A DNA stretch of 17,550 nucleotides. Origin: JBALVO01 sp036961445. Its GTDB lineage: Bacteria; Pseudomonadota; Gammaproteobacteria; Pseudomonadales; Halieaceae. The notes under the pieces are model-generated. The model worked only from the letters and a program-made list of their open reading frames with translations. It had not been told where the DNA came from and ran no database searches. The position numbers and the translations under genes were made by a program. The stretch lies in NCBI GenBank assembly GCA_036961445.1, contig JBALVO010000074.1, positions 1 to 17,550 on the forward strand. The letters are read 5' to 3'. Of the stretch, positions 6,864-14,513 are shown piece after piece. How positions within the stretch are numbered: position 1 is the stretch's first letter; each line of letters begins with the position of its first letter.

Positions 6864-9815
6864 ATGAGCATAAGCAGCAGCGCACTACCCAGTGCCCACC
6901 CCGCCTTCGAACCGGTTCGCCAGGAGACAATTGAGTCCCTCAATATTCGCGTGGAGCAATTTGAACACAGGGCCACTGGCGCGATGCACTATCACCTGGC
7001 CTCGGACAATACTGAGAACGTCTTTCTGGTGGCTCTGCGCACCGTCCCCGAAGACTCCAGCGGAGTCGCCCATATACTGGAGCATACAGCCCTGTGTGGC
7101 AGTGAACACTACCCCGTGCGCGACCCCTTCTTTATGATGCTGCGCCGCTCACTCAATACCTTTATGAACGCCTTCACCAGCTCTGACTGGACCGCCTACC
7201 CATTCGCCAGCCAGAACCGCAAGGACTTCAACAATCTTTTGGATGTCTACCTGGACGCGGTGTTTTTCTCACGGCTGGATCCGCTGGACTTCGCCCAGGA
7301 AGGCCACCGGGTGGAGTTCTCCGAGCCCGACAATCCCGACTCTGCGCTGGTATACAAAGGCGTGGTATTCAATGAAATGAAGGGGGCGATGAGTTCGGTC
7401 AGCAGTACACTGTGGAGCAAGTTGTGTGAACACCTGTTCCCCAGCAGCACCTACCATTACAACTCCGGTGGTGACCCCGAACATATCCCGGATCTGAGCT
7501 ACGCTGAACTGCAGGCCTTTTATCGCAGCCACTACCATCCCAGCAATGCCATCTTTATGACCTTTGGGGACATCGCCGCCAGCGAACATCAGGCGGTATT
7601 TGAAGCCAAGGCCCTGGGTCGATTCGAGAAACTGGAGCAACGCATACAGGTACAGGCAGAGCAACGCCTGACATCTCCAGTGCAGGTGCATAGCAGCTAC
7701 GCATTTGACGAAAACGGAGAGACTGGCAACAAGACCCACCTGGTAATGGGCTGGATGCTGGGCGAGAGCTCCGACCTGGAGCAGCTGCTTGAGGCACAAT
7801 TGTTGTCCAGCATATTATTGGACAACAGCGCATCACCCCTGCAGCACGCACTGGAAACTACTGAACTGGGACAAGCGCCCTCGCCTCTTTGTGGCCTGGA
7901 AGACTCAATGCGCGAAATGGTCTTTTGCTGTGGCATAGAAGGCAGTGAAGCCGTCCACGCCGATGCGCTGGAAAAACTGGTACTTGAAGTCATACAACAG
8001 GTCGCTGAACACGGCGTTAATCAGGACCGACTGGAAGCCGTATTGCACCAGCTGGAATTACACCAGCGAGAAATCAGTGGTGACAGTTACCCCTACGGTT
8101 TGCAGCTGATCCTGCAGGCGCTGGGTTGCGCCACACATTACAGTGACCCCATCGCGGTGCTCAACCTGGAGCCTGTGATCGCCAGGTTACGTGAAAAAAT
8201 TCAGGATCCATTGTACATTTGCCAATTAGCGCAACGGCTACTTCTGGATAATCCACACCGCATTACCCTGGTAATGACGCCAGACACAGAACTGTCGGCA
8301 AAACGTGTGGCCGATGAAGCTGATCGCCTGGCCGTTATCAAGGCCGGCATGGACGAACAACAAACCGCCGCTGTGGTGAAATTGGCAGCGGAACTGGTGG
8401 CGCGCCAGGAACAGGTAGATGACGAAGGCATTTTGCCCAAGGTTGAACTCAGCGATGTACCGGCCAGCTTGCCGGACCTGACCTTTAACAAGAGCCTCAT
8501 CAAAGGCCTCCCCGTCACCACTTACAGTCAGGGCACCAACGGCATCGTATACCAACAAGCGGTCCTGCCGCTGCCGGAACTGTCCCATGAACAGTTACAA
8601 ATACTGCCCCTGTATACCAATATGCTGACTGAAATGGGCCTGGGACAGGACTCTTACCTGCAAGCCCAGGAACACCAGGCCGCCACCGTGGGCTCCATCA
8701 ATGCCTTCACTTCCATGCGCGGCGCTGTGGATAACGAACAGGCCATTACTGCAAATTTCGTCCTCTCTTCCAAAGCCCTGTTGCGTAATGCCGGGGGTCA
8801 GGCGCAATTGATGCACGATACACTGCGCACGCCACGTTTCGACGAGACGACCCGTATTCGCGACCTGATCAACCAGGCCCGCGCCAGGCGCGAACAATCG
8901 ATTACCGGCAATGGCCACGGACTGGCCATGGCAGCCGCCTGCGCCGGCATGAGTCCGCTGGCGCAAGTGAACCATGAGCTGTCGGGCCTGGCCGGAATCA
9001 GTAGCCTGCGCGAATTGGATGATCGCTTGCGTGATCCGCAGGAACTGGAAGCCTTTGCCGCGCGATTGGGTGCACTGCATTGCCATATTGCAAGCATGCC
9101 ATTGCAACTGCTGACCATAGCAGAGGCTCACAAAGTAGCAGATGTCGCAGACACTGCAGCCGCCATATGGACGGCAGATAACGTGACCCCCCCGGCATCA
9201 CATTTCGCGCTGCAACCGGTACGCGAACGCCGCGGTGAAATGTGGCTGACCAATACCCAGGTGAACTTCTGCGCGCGGGCCTACCCCACCGTTGCGGTAC
9301 AACACCCGGATGCCGCAGCACTTACCGTATTGGGTGGCGTTTTGCGCAACGGCTTCCTGCACCGGGCAATCCGTGAACAGGGCGGTGCCTATGGCGGCGG
9401 TGCTTCCCAGGATTCCGGCGTGGCGGCGTTCCGCTTCTACTCCTATCGCGATCCGCGCCTGGCAGAGACCCTGGGTGATTTCGATACCGCAGTGACCTGG
9501 ATGCTGGAAACCCCTCATGAATACCGCGTATTGGAGGAAGCTATCCTGGGTGTGGTCGGCAGCATGGACAAACCCAGTTCCCCCGCCGGCGAAGCTAAAC
9601 AGCATTTCCACAATCGTATGTTTGGCCGCACACACGACCAGCGAGAACAGTTCCGTGCGCAAATTCTTGCCGTCAACCTGGATGACCTGCGCCGCGTCAC
9701 CGAGACTTACCTGCGACCGGAACTGGCCAGCACGGCAGTCGTTACCAACAGCAGTCAGCTCGATAGTACCGCAGCTCTGCGCGAAGAACTGGATCTTACA
9801 ATTCAGGAACTCTAG
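6864..9815 (+). CDS. M16C-family zinc metalloprotease, presequence protease (PreP)-like
   Basis: A 983-residue single-chain M16 peptidase of the PreP/Cym1 type, which encloses and degrades unfolded peptides in a two-half chamber. The inverted zinc motif HILEH is at residues 70-74 (zinc ligands His70 and His74, catalytic Glu73), and the third ligand is Glu171 in NEMKGAMS. The C-terminal half keeps the substrate-binding Arg837/Tyr843 pair in REQGGAYGGG. Length and the adjoining LCGSEHYPVRDPFF block match PreP rather than the shorter pitrilysin or PqqL proteins. No signal peptide is visible, so a cytoplasmic location is likely, unlike the organelle homologues. It lies 70 bases after the glutaminyl cyclase gene with a weak ribosome site (AGAGA). 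The bacterial role is presumably turnover of free peptides, which is inference. Confidence 0.94.
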   Translation: MSISSSALPSAHPAFEPVRQETIESLNIRVEQFEHRATGAMHYHLASDNTENVFLVALRTVPEDSSGVAHILEHTALCGSEHYPVRDPFFMMLRRSLNTFMNAFTSSDWTAYPFASQNRKDFNNLLDVYLDAVFFSRLDPLDFAQEGHRVEFSEPDNPDSALVYKGVVFNEMKGAMSSVSSTLWSKLCEHLFPSSTYHYNSGGDPEHIPDLSYAELQAFYRSHYHPSNAIFMTFGDIAASEHQAVFEAKALGRFEKLEQRIQVQAEQRLTSPVQVHSSYAFDENGETGNKTHLVMGWMLGESSDLEQLLEAQLLSSILLDNSASPLQHALETTELGQAPSPLCGLEDSMREMVFCCGIEGSEAVHADALEKLVLEVIQQVAEHGVNQDRLEAVLHQLELHQREISGDSYPYGLQLILQALGCATHYSDPIAVLNLEPVIARLREKIQDPLYICQLAQRLLLDNPHRITLVMTPDTELSAKRVADEADRLAVIKAGMDEQQTAAVVKLAAELVARQEQVDDEGILPKVELSDVPASLPDLTFNKSLIKGLPVTTYSQGTNGIVYQQAVLPLPELSHEQLQILPLYTNMLTEMGLGQDSYLQAQEHQAATVGSINAFTSMRGAVDNEQAITANFVLSSKALLRNAGGQAQLMHDTLRTPRFDETTRIRDLINQARARREQSITGNGHGLAMAAACAGMSPLAQVNHELSGLAGISSLRELDDRLRDPQELEAFAARLGALHCHIASMPLQLLTIAEAHKVADVADTAAAIWTADNVTPPASHFALQPVRERRGEMWLTNTQVNFCARAYPTVAVQHPDAAALTVLGGVLRNGFLHRAIREQGGAYGGGASQDSGVAAFRFYSYRDPRLAETLGDFDTAVTWMLETPHEYRVLEEAILGVVGSMDKPSSPAGEAKQHFHNRMFGRTHDQREQFRAQILAVNLDDLRRVTETYLRPELASTAVVTNSSQLDSTAALREELDLTIQEL

Positions 9816-9841
9816 GCGGAACCAATCCCCAGGACGGTGCT

Positions 9842-9892
9842 ATGGCGCAGCAATTCCAGGGCCGGGAAGCCCGGCTGATCGCAGGGTCGTAA
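9842..9892 (+). CDS. Possible 16-codon small ORF or leader
   Basis: ATG at 9842 opens a 16-codon frame (MAQQFQGREARLIAGS) ended by TAA at once followed by TAG. AGGA at 9831-9834 sits 7 bases upstream, a better ribosome site than most of its neighbours have. The frame contains the 9861-9875 hairpin. It starts 26 bases after the protease stop and could be translated from that transcript. There is no homology to judge from, so it may be chance. Confidence 0.25.
   Translation: MAQQFQGREARLIAGS
9861..9875 (+). terminator. GC-rich hairpin after the protease gene
   Basis: GCCGGG and CCCGGC pair perfectly with a 3-base AAG loop, and the stem can extend by one G-T pair. It lies 46 bases after the protease stop and before the promoter of the next gene, where a transcript end would be expected. 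No run of T follows, so it is not a canonical intrinsic terminator; it could still pause polymerase or protect the mRNA 3' end. Confidence 0.35.
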
Positions 9893-9966
9893 TAGCGTTC
9901 CCGGTTGATGCGCCTCTGAACCCGGTGAACGCTCGCGCCGGGTATTGCTCATTGAACCAGTCGTTG

Positions 9967-9995
9967 TTGGCAGCGGCAAGCTCGCCACCTACACT
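9967..9995 (+). promoter_or_regulatory. Sigma-70-type promoter for the OYE-family gene
   Basis: TTGGCA (9967-9972, five of six to the -35 consensus), a 17-base spacer and TACACT (9990-9995, four of six to the -10) precede the reductase start. Transcription from about 10002 would give a leader of about 26 bases including the CGAGG ribosome site at 10017-10021. This is the best-formed promoter seen in the window. Confidence 0.5.
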
Positions 9996-10027
9996 AGGCG
10001 TTGCCATTCCATCGATCGAGGCGCCAC

Positions 10028-11245
10028 ATGAGCGACTATCTGCACCGGGCTTTCTCCCCCGCCACTCTCGGCACGCTGCAATTAAAAAATCGCATCCTCA
10101 AAGCCGCCACCTATGAGGGCAAAACCCCGGCCGGTATTCCCGGAGACCTGTTGTTGGACTTTCATCGTGAGATCGTAGCCGGAGGCGTCGCCATGACCAC
10201 GCTGGGCTATTGCACCACCGAGGCTGACGGGCGTATCAACGACCAGATGATGTGGATGCATGAGGGGATCAGGGACCAGCTGATTCACATGAATAGCGAA
10301 TTGAAAAAAACCGCGCCGGACGTGAAAATTTCCGGACAAATGACCCACTGTGGCAATTTCTCCAAAAACCGTAAGCTACAGCGCCTGAAACGCCCACTGG
10401 GCCCCTCTCGCCAGTTCAACATGCTGGGTGCCCCCTCCGGGCTGCCCTTTGCAGGTGCAATGACCGTCGCCGACATTGATTACCTGGTGCAGACTTATCA
10501 CGATGCAGCGCTGTTGATGAAAGAAACCGGCTTTGACGCCGTGGAAATTCACTTCAGTCATGGCTACGGTATAAGCCAGTTTATCAGCCCAAAAACCAAT
10601 CGGCGTACGGACGACTACGGTGGCAGCCTGGCCAATCGTATGCGCTTGCCACTGCGGGCTCTTGCGGCAGTACGCAAGGCCGTGGGCGATGACTTTCCCA
10701 TTCTCGGAAAAATCGGGCTCACCGACGGAATCAAAGATGGCCTGCACATTGCAGAAGCCATTGAGGTAGCAGCCATGTTGGACGCTGGCGGAATCAATGC
10801 GCTGATCTGCTCGGGGGGCACCAGCAGTTTCAATCCGATGGTATATTTTCGCGGCGAAACCCTGGACAAAGGCCTGATTGAGGTGGAGAAAAATCCCATC
10901 ATGAAACTGGGCCTGAAATTGATCGGGCCAAAAATGTTTCGTTACTATCCTTACGAAGAACTGTATTTCCTGGAAGATGCCAAACGCGTGCGCGATCGGG
11001 TCAACTGCCAGATGGTCTATATCGGCGGCTGCACGGACGTGCAGAGTATAGAAAAAGTCATGGCCGAAGGTTTTGACTTCATCCAATTGGGGCGCCCACT
11101 TATCAAGGACCCTGCCTTCGTCAAACACGCCATGGCCGACCGCAATTATAAAAATGGTTGCACCCACTGCAACCGCTGTGCCAGCTTGATCGAAGCACCC
11201 GGTGGTGTGTACTGCCCACTTAACATCGAGGAGCAAGCTCGGTAA
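10028..11245 (+). CDS. Old Yellow Enzyme-family NADH:flavin oxidoreductase with C-terminal cysteine cluster
   Basis: A 405-residue FMN-dependent TIM-barrel oxidoreductase of the OYE/2,4-dienoyl-CoA reductase superfamily, probably reducing an activated C=C bond. QMTHCGNFS (104-112) corresponds to the flavin-contacting QLxHxGR block. HFSHGYGISQFISP (175-188) gives the active-site His175, His178 and Tyr180, followed by NRRTDDYGGS. The FMN phosphate region is IGGC (332-335) and GRPLIKDP (355-362). A C-x2-C-x2-C-x11-C cluster (Cys378, 381, 384, 396) near the C-terminus recalls the 4Fe-4S site of FadH (C-x2-C-x3-C-x11-C), but the protein ends there with no FAD/NADPH domain. ATG 10028 has CGAGG upstream; an earlier in-frame start at 10001 lies at the expected transcription start and is disfavoured. 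It stands alone behind its own likely promoter. The substrate is unknown. Confidence 0.9.
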   Translation: MSDYLHRAFSPATLGTLQLKNRILKAATYEGKTPAGIPGDLLLDFHREIVAGGVAMTTLGYCTTEADGRINDQMMWMHEGIRDQLIHMNSELKKTAPDVKISGQMTHCGNFSKNRKLQRLKRPLGPSRQFNMLGAPSGLPFAGAMTVADIDYLVQTYHDAALLMKETGFDAVEIHFSHGYGISQFISPKTNRRTDDYGGSLANRMRLPLRALAAVRKAVGDDFPILGKIGLTDGIKDGLHIAEAIEVAAMLDAGGINALICSGGTSSFNPMVYFRGETLDKGLIEVEKNPIMKLGLKLIGPKMFRYYPYEELYFLEDAKRVRDRVNCQMVYIGGCTDVQSIEKVMAEGFDFIQLGRPLIKDPAFVKHAMADRNYKNGCTHCNRCASLIEAPGGVYCPLNIEEQAR

Positions 11246-11383
11246 TTGGCGACCGGGCATCGACTGTGACTATGCCCTCTGCCTGATCTGCTTGCGCTAC
11301 GAAAGTACAGAAATGGCAATATCTGGCGCCGGATTTGCGTGAGCGAGCAACGCCGGAAATGAGTCATCCCTTGTATTACCTAC

Positions 11384-11418
11384 GTAAAGAAGTGTTAAGA
11401 ACTGCCACGGGTGGTTAA
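11384..11418 (+). promoter_or_regulatory. Candidate CpxR-type operator: three phased GTAAA/GTTAA half-sites
   Basis: GTAAA (11384-11388), GTTAA (11394-11398) and GTTAA (11414-11418) lie in the same orientation, with starts 10 and 20 bases apart, hence on one face of the helix. The first two match the E. coli CpxR consensus GTAAA-N5-GTAAA with one mismatch. They sit 65-99 bases before the cpxR-like ATG. A possible core promoter lies between (GTGACA 11425-11430, 16 bases, TACACA), but its -10 is poor. The arrangement suggests autoregulation of the downstream operon; this is inferred from the known CpxR site, not shown. Confidence 0.5.
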
Positions 11419-11482
11419 GTGCTGGTGACAAGACACGGCTTCTTCTACACACTACAGTCCTACCACAAAATGAGGCTGCGCC

Positions 11483-12181
11483 ATGAGCGCCACCGTACTG
11501 ATCATTGACGATGACAGGGAGCTTTGCTCCCTACTCGCGGAATTCCTGCTACTGGAGGATTTTGCTGCCAGTGCCGTGCACGATGGTGCCGAAGCAGTTG
11601 AACACTGTCGGCATCACCAGTACGACGTTATTGTGCTCGATGTCATGCTGCCCGGCCTACAGGGCCTGGATGTGCTGCGCAAAGTGCGGCAATTCAGCGC
11701 CACCCCCATCCTGATGCTCACCGCACGAGGAGAGGATACCGATCGTATCGTTGGCCTGGAGATGGGTGCCGACGACTATTTACCCAAGCCCTGTAACCCC
11801 AGGGAACTGGCAGCACGATTGCGCGCCATTTTGCGCCGTTCGCAGGTCGCCGGAGTGGTCGAGGCGGCAACGGAATTGACGGTGGGACAGGTCTGCATTA
11901 CCCCGGGAGATCGCAGTGCCACTTACACAGGGCGAGACCTGCAGTTAACCAGCGCGGAGTTCAACGTGTTGTACACCTTGCTGCATAATGCGGGAAACGT
12001 CGTCAAGAAGGAGACACTTAACCAGCAAGCATTAGGGCGCGCTCTTTCGGCTTATGATCGCAGTATCGACGTGCACGTCAGTAAGATCAGGAAAAAACTG
12101 GCTGAGCATGGTGCAGAAAACCTTATCGTAAGTGTCCGCGGCATCGGCTATCAGTTCACAGTCAGCTCCCCTGATGCCTAG
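11483..12181 (+). CDS. cpxR: CpxR-like OmpR-family response regulator
   Basis: A 232-residue response regulator with an N-terminal receiver and a C-terminal winged-helix DNA-binding domain. The acidic pocket is DDD at 9-11, the phospho-acceptor Asp53 in VLDVMLP, the switch Thr80 in LTARG and Lys102 in LPKP. LPKP is followed by Cys where most relatives have Phe. The effector part carries LTSAEFNVLYTL, YDRSIDVHVSKIRKKL and VRGIGYQF, all close to E. coli CpxR (VDDDRELTSLL, GADDYLPKPF, FDRAIDMHISNLRRKL), which supports the CpxR assignment over other OmpR relatives. GAGG lies 7 bases before the ATG. The kinase gene follows after 3 bases, so the two form one operon. CpxR-type half-sites lie upstream. 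In E. coli the regulator controls envelope-stress genes; the regulon here is unknown. Confidence 0.88.
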   Translation: MSATVLIIDDDRELCSLLAEFLLLEDFAASAVHDGAEAVEHCRHHQYDVIVLDVMLPGLQGLDVLRKVRQFSATPILMLTARGEDTDRIVGLEMGADDYLPKPCNPRELAARLRAILRRSQVAGVVEAATELTVGQVCITPGDRSATYTGRDLQLTSAEFNVLYTLLHNAGNVVKKETLNQQALGRALSAYDRSIDVHVSKIRKKLAEHGAENLIVSVRGIGYQFTVSSPDA

Positions 12182-12184
12182 CCA

Positions 12185-13540
12185 ATGAAATTGCCAGGCT
12201 ATCTTTTTGTCAAAATATTCATCGGCTTCTGGCTGGTAACCACTGCCATATTGGGCAGCTGGATGCTGACCACTGCGTACTTCGATTCGCGGCCCGCTGC
12301 TGAGCAGGCTGATCGCATGCGCAGCGGCCCCCCACACCGCTTTGTGCTGCGCTCCATATACGAACTGCAAAACCTCGAAGATGGTGAACTACAGGGCTGG
12401 TTAAGCCGCACCAGTGACCGCCATGATATTGAAATCTACCTGCTGAACCTCCAGGGACAGGATCTCTTCGGTCGCTCGGTGCCCACGGCGGCTGCACGCC
12501 TGGCGGACGAACTGCGCGACGGACGACGTCGTGTGTTTCATAAGGGACCTGGCAAGCACATGCTGGGCCACACTATCTATCGCGGGGAACAAGGACAGCT
12601 GCGCGCCGTGTTTGTATTCCCAACACCCCCGAACCGTTTAGTTGGCGCACTGGGCAGTATGCTCTGGTTGCGCATAGCCCTGGCAGTACTGATAAGCGGG
12701 GCGGTCTGTTTTTTCCTGTCGCGGTTGATGACCAACCGACTCAAAGCCATGCAGCAGGCTTCGCGGCGACTCGCCAATGGCGAACTCGATACACGTCTGC
12801 AGGTCCGCAACCACGGTGGTGATGAGACCGATGAACTGGCCCGGGATTTCAACAGCATGGCAGAGCAGCTGCAGGAACGCATCCAGGCACAAAAACGCTT
12901 GCTGGGAGACGTGTCGCATGAATTGCGTTCACCACTGACGCGTCTGCGTATCGCTCTTGCGCTAGCCCAGGAAAACGGTCAGGCAAGCAGCCAGTATCTG
13001 CAACGTATTGAACATGAGGCAGAACGACTGGAAGACCTGATCGGACAGCTACTGTCGGCCCAGGGCGGACAAGTCCAGCTGGACAGTCATATAGACCTGA
13101 TAGAACTGCTGCGCCAGCTGTGCGCAGATGCGAGTTTTGAAGGGCATGCGCAGGGCAAGCAGGTCATCTTCAGCCCCGGGCTAGAACAGGCACTGGTCGC
13201 CAGCTCAGGAGACCTGCTGCACAAGAGCTTTGAAAACATCCTGCGCAACGCGCTGATACATACCGCCGATAATTCTCAGGTAAAGGTCGGGCTGAAGCGC
13301 ATCAATAACAGCTATCATGTAGCAATAGAAGATCACGGACCCGGCGTCCCGCCGGCAGAACTGGAAAAGATATTCATGGAGTTCTACCGGGTAGATACTG
13401 CTCGCTCCCGGGAGTCAGGCGGCTATGGCCTGGGGTTGGCTATCGCCAACCGCGCTATTTCACGCCACGGCGGGCGCATGGAAGCCGCCAATACAGGTAC
13501 CGGACTGTTAATCAACGTGAGTCTGCCAGCCCAGGATTGA
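12185..13540 (+). CDS. cpxA: CpxA-like envelope-sensing histidine kinase
   Basis: A 451-residue inner-membrane sensor kinase that should phosphorylate the adjacent CpxR-like regulator. The first membrane segment is at about 8-30, a periplasmic sensor region at about 31-157, the second membrane segment at about 158-178, and a HAMP domain at about 179-232. The phospho-acceptor His245 is in LLGDVSHELRSPLTRLR, the N box is NILRNALIHT, and the G boxes are EDHGPGVP and GGYGLGLAIA. FYRVDTARSRESGG is nearly the E. coli CpxA sequence (FYRTDEARDRESGG). All catalytic motifs are intact. The periplasmic region has the usual CpxA size but little visible similarity, so the stimulus may differ. No cpxP-like inhibitor gene lies within the window. 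Start at ATG 12185, three bases after the regulator stop; translation is probably coupled. Confidence 0.88.
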   Translation: MKLPGYLFVKIFIGFWLVTTAILGSWMLTTAYFDSRPAAEQADRMRSGPPHRFVLRSIYELQNLEDGELQGWLSRTSDRHDIEIYLLNLQGQDLFGRSVPTAAARLADELRDGRRRVFHKGPGKHMLGHTIYRGEQGQLRAVFVFPTPPNRLVGALGSMLWLRIALAVLISGAVCFFLSRLMTNRLKAMQQASRRLANGELDTRLQVRNHGGDETDELARDFNSMAEQLQERIQAQKRLLGDVSHELRSPLTRLRIALALAQENGQASSQYLQRIEHEAERLEDLIGQLLSAQGGQVQLDSHIDLIELLRQLCADASFEGHAQGKQVIFSPGLEQALVASSGDLLHKSFENILRNALIHTADNSQVKVGLKRINNSYHVAIEDHGPGVPPAELEKIFMEFYRVDTARSRESGGYGLGLAIANRAISRHGGRMEAANTGTGLLINVSLPAQD

Positions 13541-13633
13541 AGCTTACGCCCAGTCCGGCTGACTTCAATAAACCAGCGTTGGAATGAAGCAAAAATATCA
13601 AACTGACGTTATGGCTCGGCGCAGCACAAATGC

Positions 13634-13639
13634 TAGACT
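13634..13639 (+). promoter_or_regulatory. Extended -10-like element before the dioxygenase gene
   Basis: TAGACT (four of six to TATAAT) is preceded directly by TGC, giving the extended -10 form TGN-TAGACT. No convincing -35 is found 16-18 bases upstream, which extended -10 promoters can tolerate. It would start transcription near 13646, some 20 bases before the ATG. Weak evidence. Confidence 0.3.
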
Positions 13640-13666
13640 TGCCTCCATCACACAGCGAGTTTAATC

Positions 13667-14491
13667 ATGCTTGATATCAAACCTGTCGCGGGCGCCCTGG
13701 GTGCCGAAGTCCATGGCCTGGATTTGTCTCAGGAGCTGAGCACCGAGAACGGCCTGCGCATACGCAAACTACTCAACGAGTATGAGGTCATTTTCTTTCG
13801 CGATCAGGACATCGACCCGGCCCGGCAAAAAGCCCTGGCTTTATCATTTGGCCCTCTGCAAACTCACCCGGCCTACCACACCATAGAAGGCTTCCCGGAA
13901 ATTACCATTCTGGAAAGCACCGCCGAGAGACCCAGCAAGATAGAAGCCTGGCACTCAGATATGACCTTTCGCCAGCACCCGCCTATGGGCACAATACTCA
14001 AGGCGGTAACTGTGCCCACCAAAGGCGGTGATACCCTGTGGTCCAGTATGACGGCTGCCTATAGTGGCCTGTCCTTTGCCATGCAAAAATTTCTGGAAGG
14101 CCTGACGGCAGTGCACGATTTTTCCCATGGATTCAGGGAGAGCCTGGCAGAGCCCGGTGGTAAAGAGCGGTTGGCAGACGCTGTGGCAGCCAACCCGCCG
14201 GTGCGTCACCCGGTTATTCGCACCCATCCGGAAACAGGCAAGAAAGTGATCTTCGTGAACTCATTATTCACCACGCACATCGAAGGCCTGCGCCCGGCAG
14301 AGAGCTCCAGTTTGTTGCAGATGCTGTTCCAGCACATCACTACAGCCGAATATACCTGTCGCTTTAGCTGGCAGCCTCACAGTATTGCCATCTGGGATAA
14401 TCGCAGCACACAGCACAAACCGATTAACGACTATTTTCCTGCCCATCGACGACTCCAAAGAATAACGATAGACGGCGACCGCCCTTACTAG
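13667..14491 (+). CDS. TauD/TfdA-family Fe(II)/2-oxoglutarate-dependent dioxygenase
   Basis: A 274-residue non-haem iron dioxygenase that couples 2-oxoglutarate decarboxylation to substrate oxidation. The iron triad is His96 and Asp98 (AWHSDMTF) with the distal His250 (NRSTQHKP), and the 2-oxoglutarate-binding Arg265 lies 15 residues beyond it in HRRLQRITI. This spacing equals that of E. coli TauD (His99, Asp101, His255, Arg270), and total length is close to TauD. The N-terminus (PVAGALGAEVHGLDLS) and VIFFRDQDI are also typical. TauD proper oxidises taurine, but no taurine or sulfonate transporter genes are nearby, so the substrate cannot be assigned; related enzymes attack aryloxyacids, alkyl sulfates and other compounds. 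The ribosome site is weak (GCGAG). It converges on the AGCS symporter gene with 11 bases between the stop codons. Confidence 0.92.
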   Translation: MLDIKPVAGALGAEVHGLDLSQELSTENGLRIRKLLNEYEVIFFRDQDIDPARQKALALSFGPLQTHPAYHTIEGFPEITILESTAERPSKIEAWHSDMTFRQHPPMGTILKAVTVPTKGGDTLWSSMTAAYSGLSFAMQKFLEGLTAVHDFSHGFRESLAEPGGKERLADAVAANPPVRHPVIRTHPETGKKVIFVNSLFTTHIEGLRPAESSSLLQMLFQHITTAEYTCRFSWQPHSIAIWDNRSTQHKPINDYFPAHRRLQRITIDGDRPY

Positions 14492-14513
14492 GTACTGATT
14501 ACTCAGTCGCCGT
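14472..14513. terminator. Inverted repeat across the convergent tauD-like and symporter gene ends
   Basis: ACGGCGAC (14472-14479) and GTCGCCGT (14506-14513) are perfect reverse complements separated by 26 bases, spanning both stop codons. A hairpin could form in either transcript, as a bidirectional terminator would, but the loop is long and there is no T-tract on either strand. Both arms are also coding sequence, so chance is possible. Confidence 0.25.

Noticed and set aside
10376..11260. Long open frame (294 codons) on the minus strand inside the OYE-family gene
   Set aside because: It is antisense to a gene with clear family motifs, has no recognisable domain, and its composition looks like a reverse-frame shadow.
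13667..14491. Naming the dioxygenase tauD
   Set aside because: The iron and 2-oxoglutarate residues define only the family; no taurine transport genes accompany it and substrate residues cannot be judged by eye.
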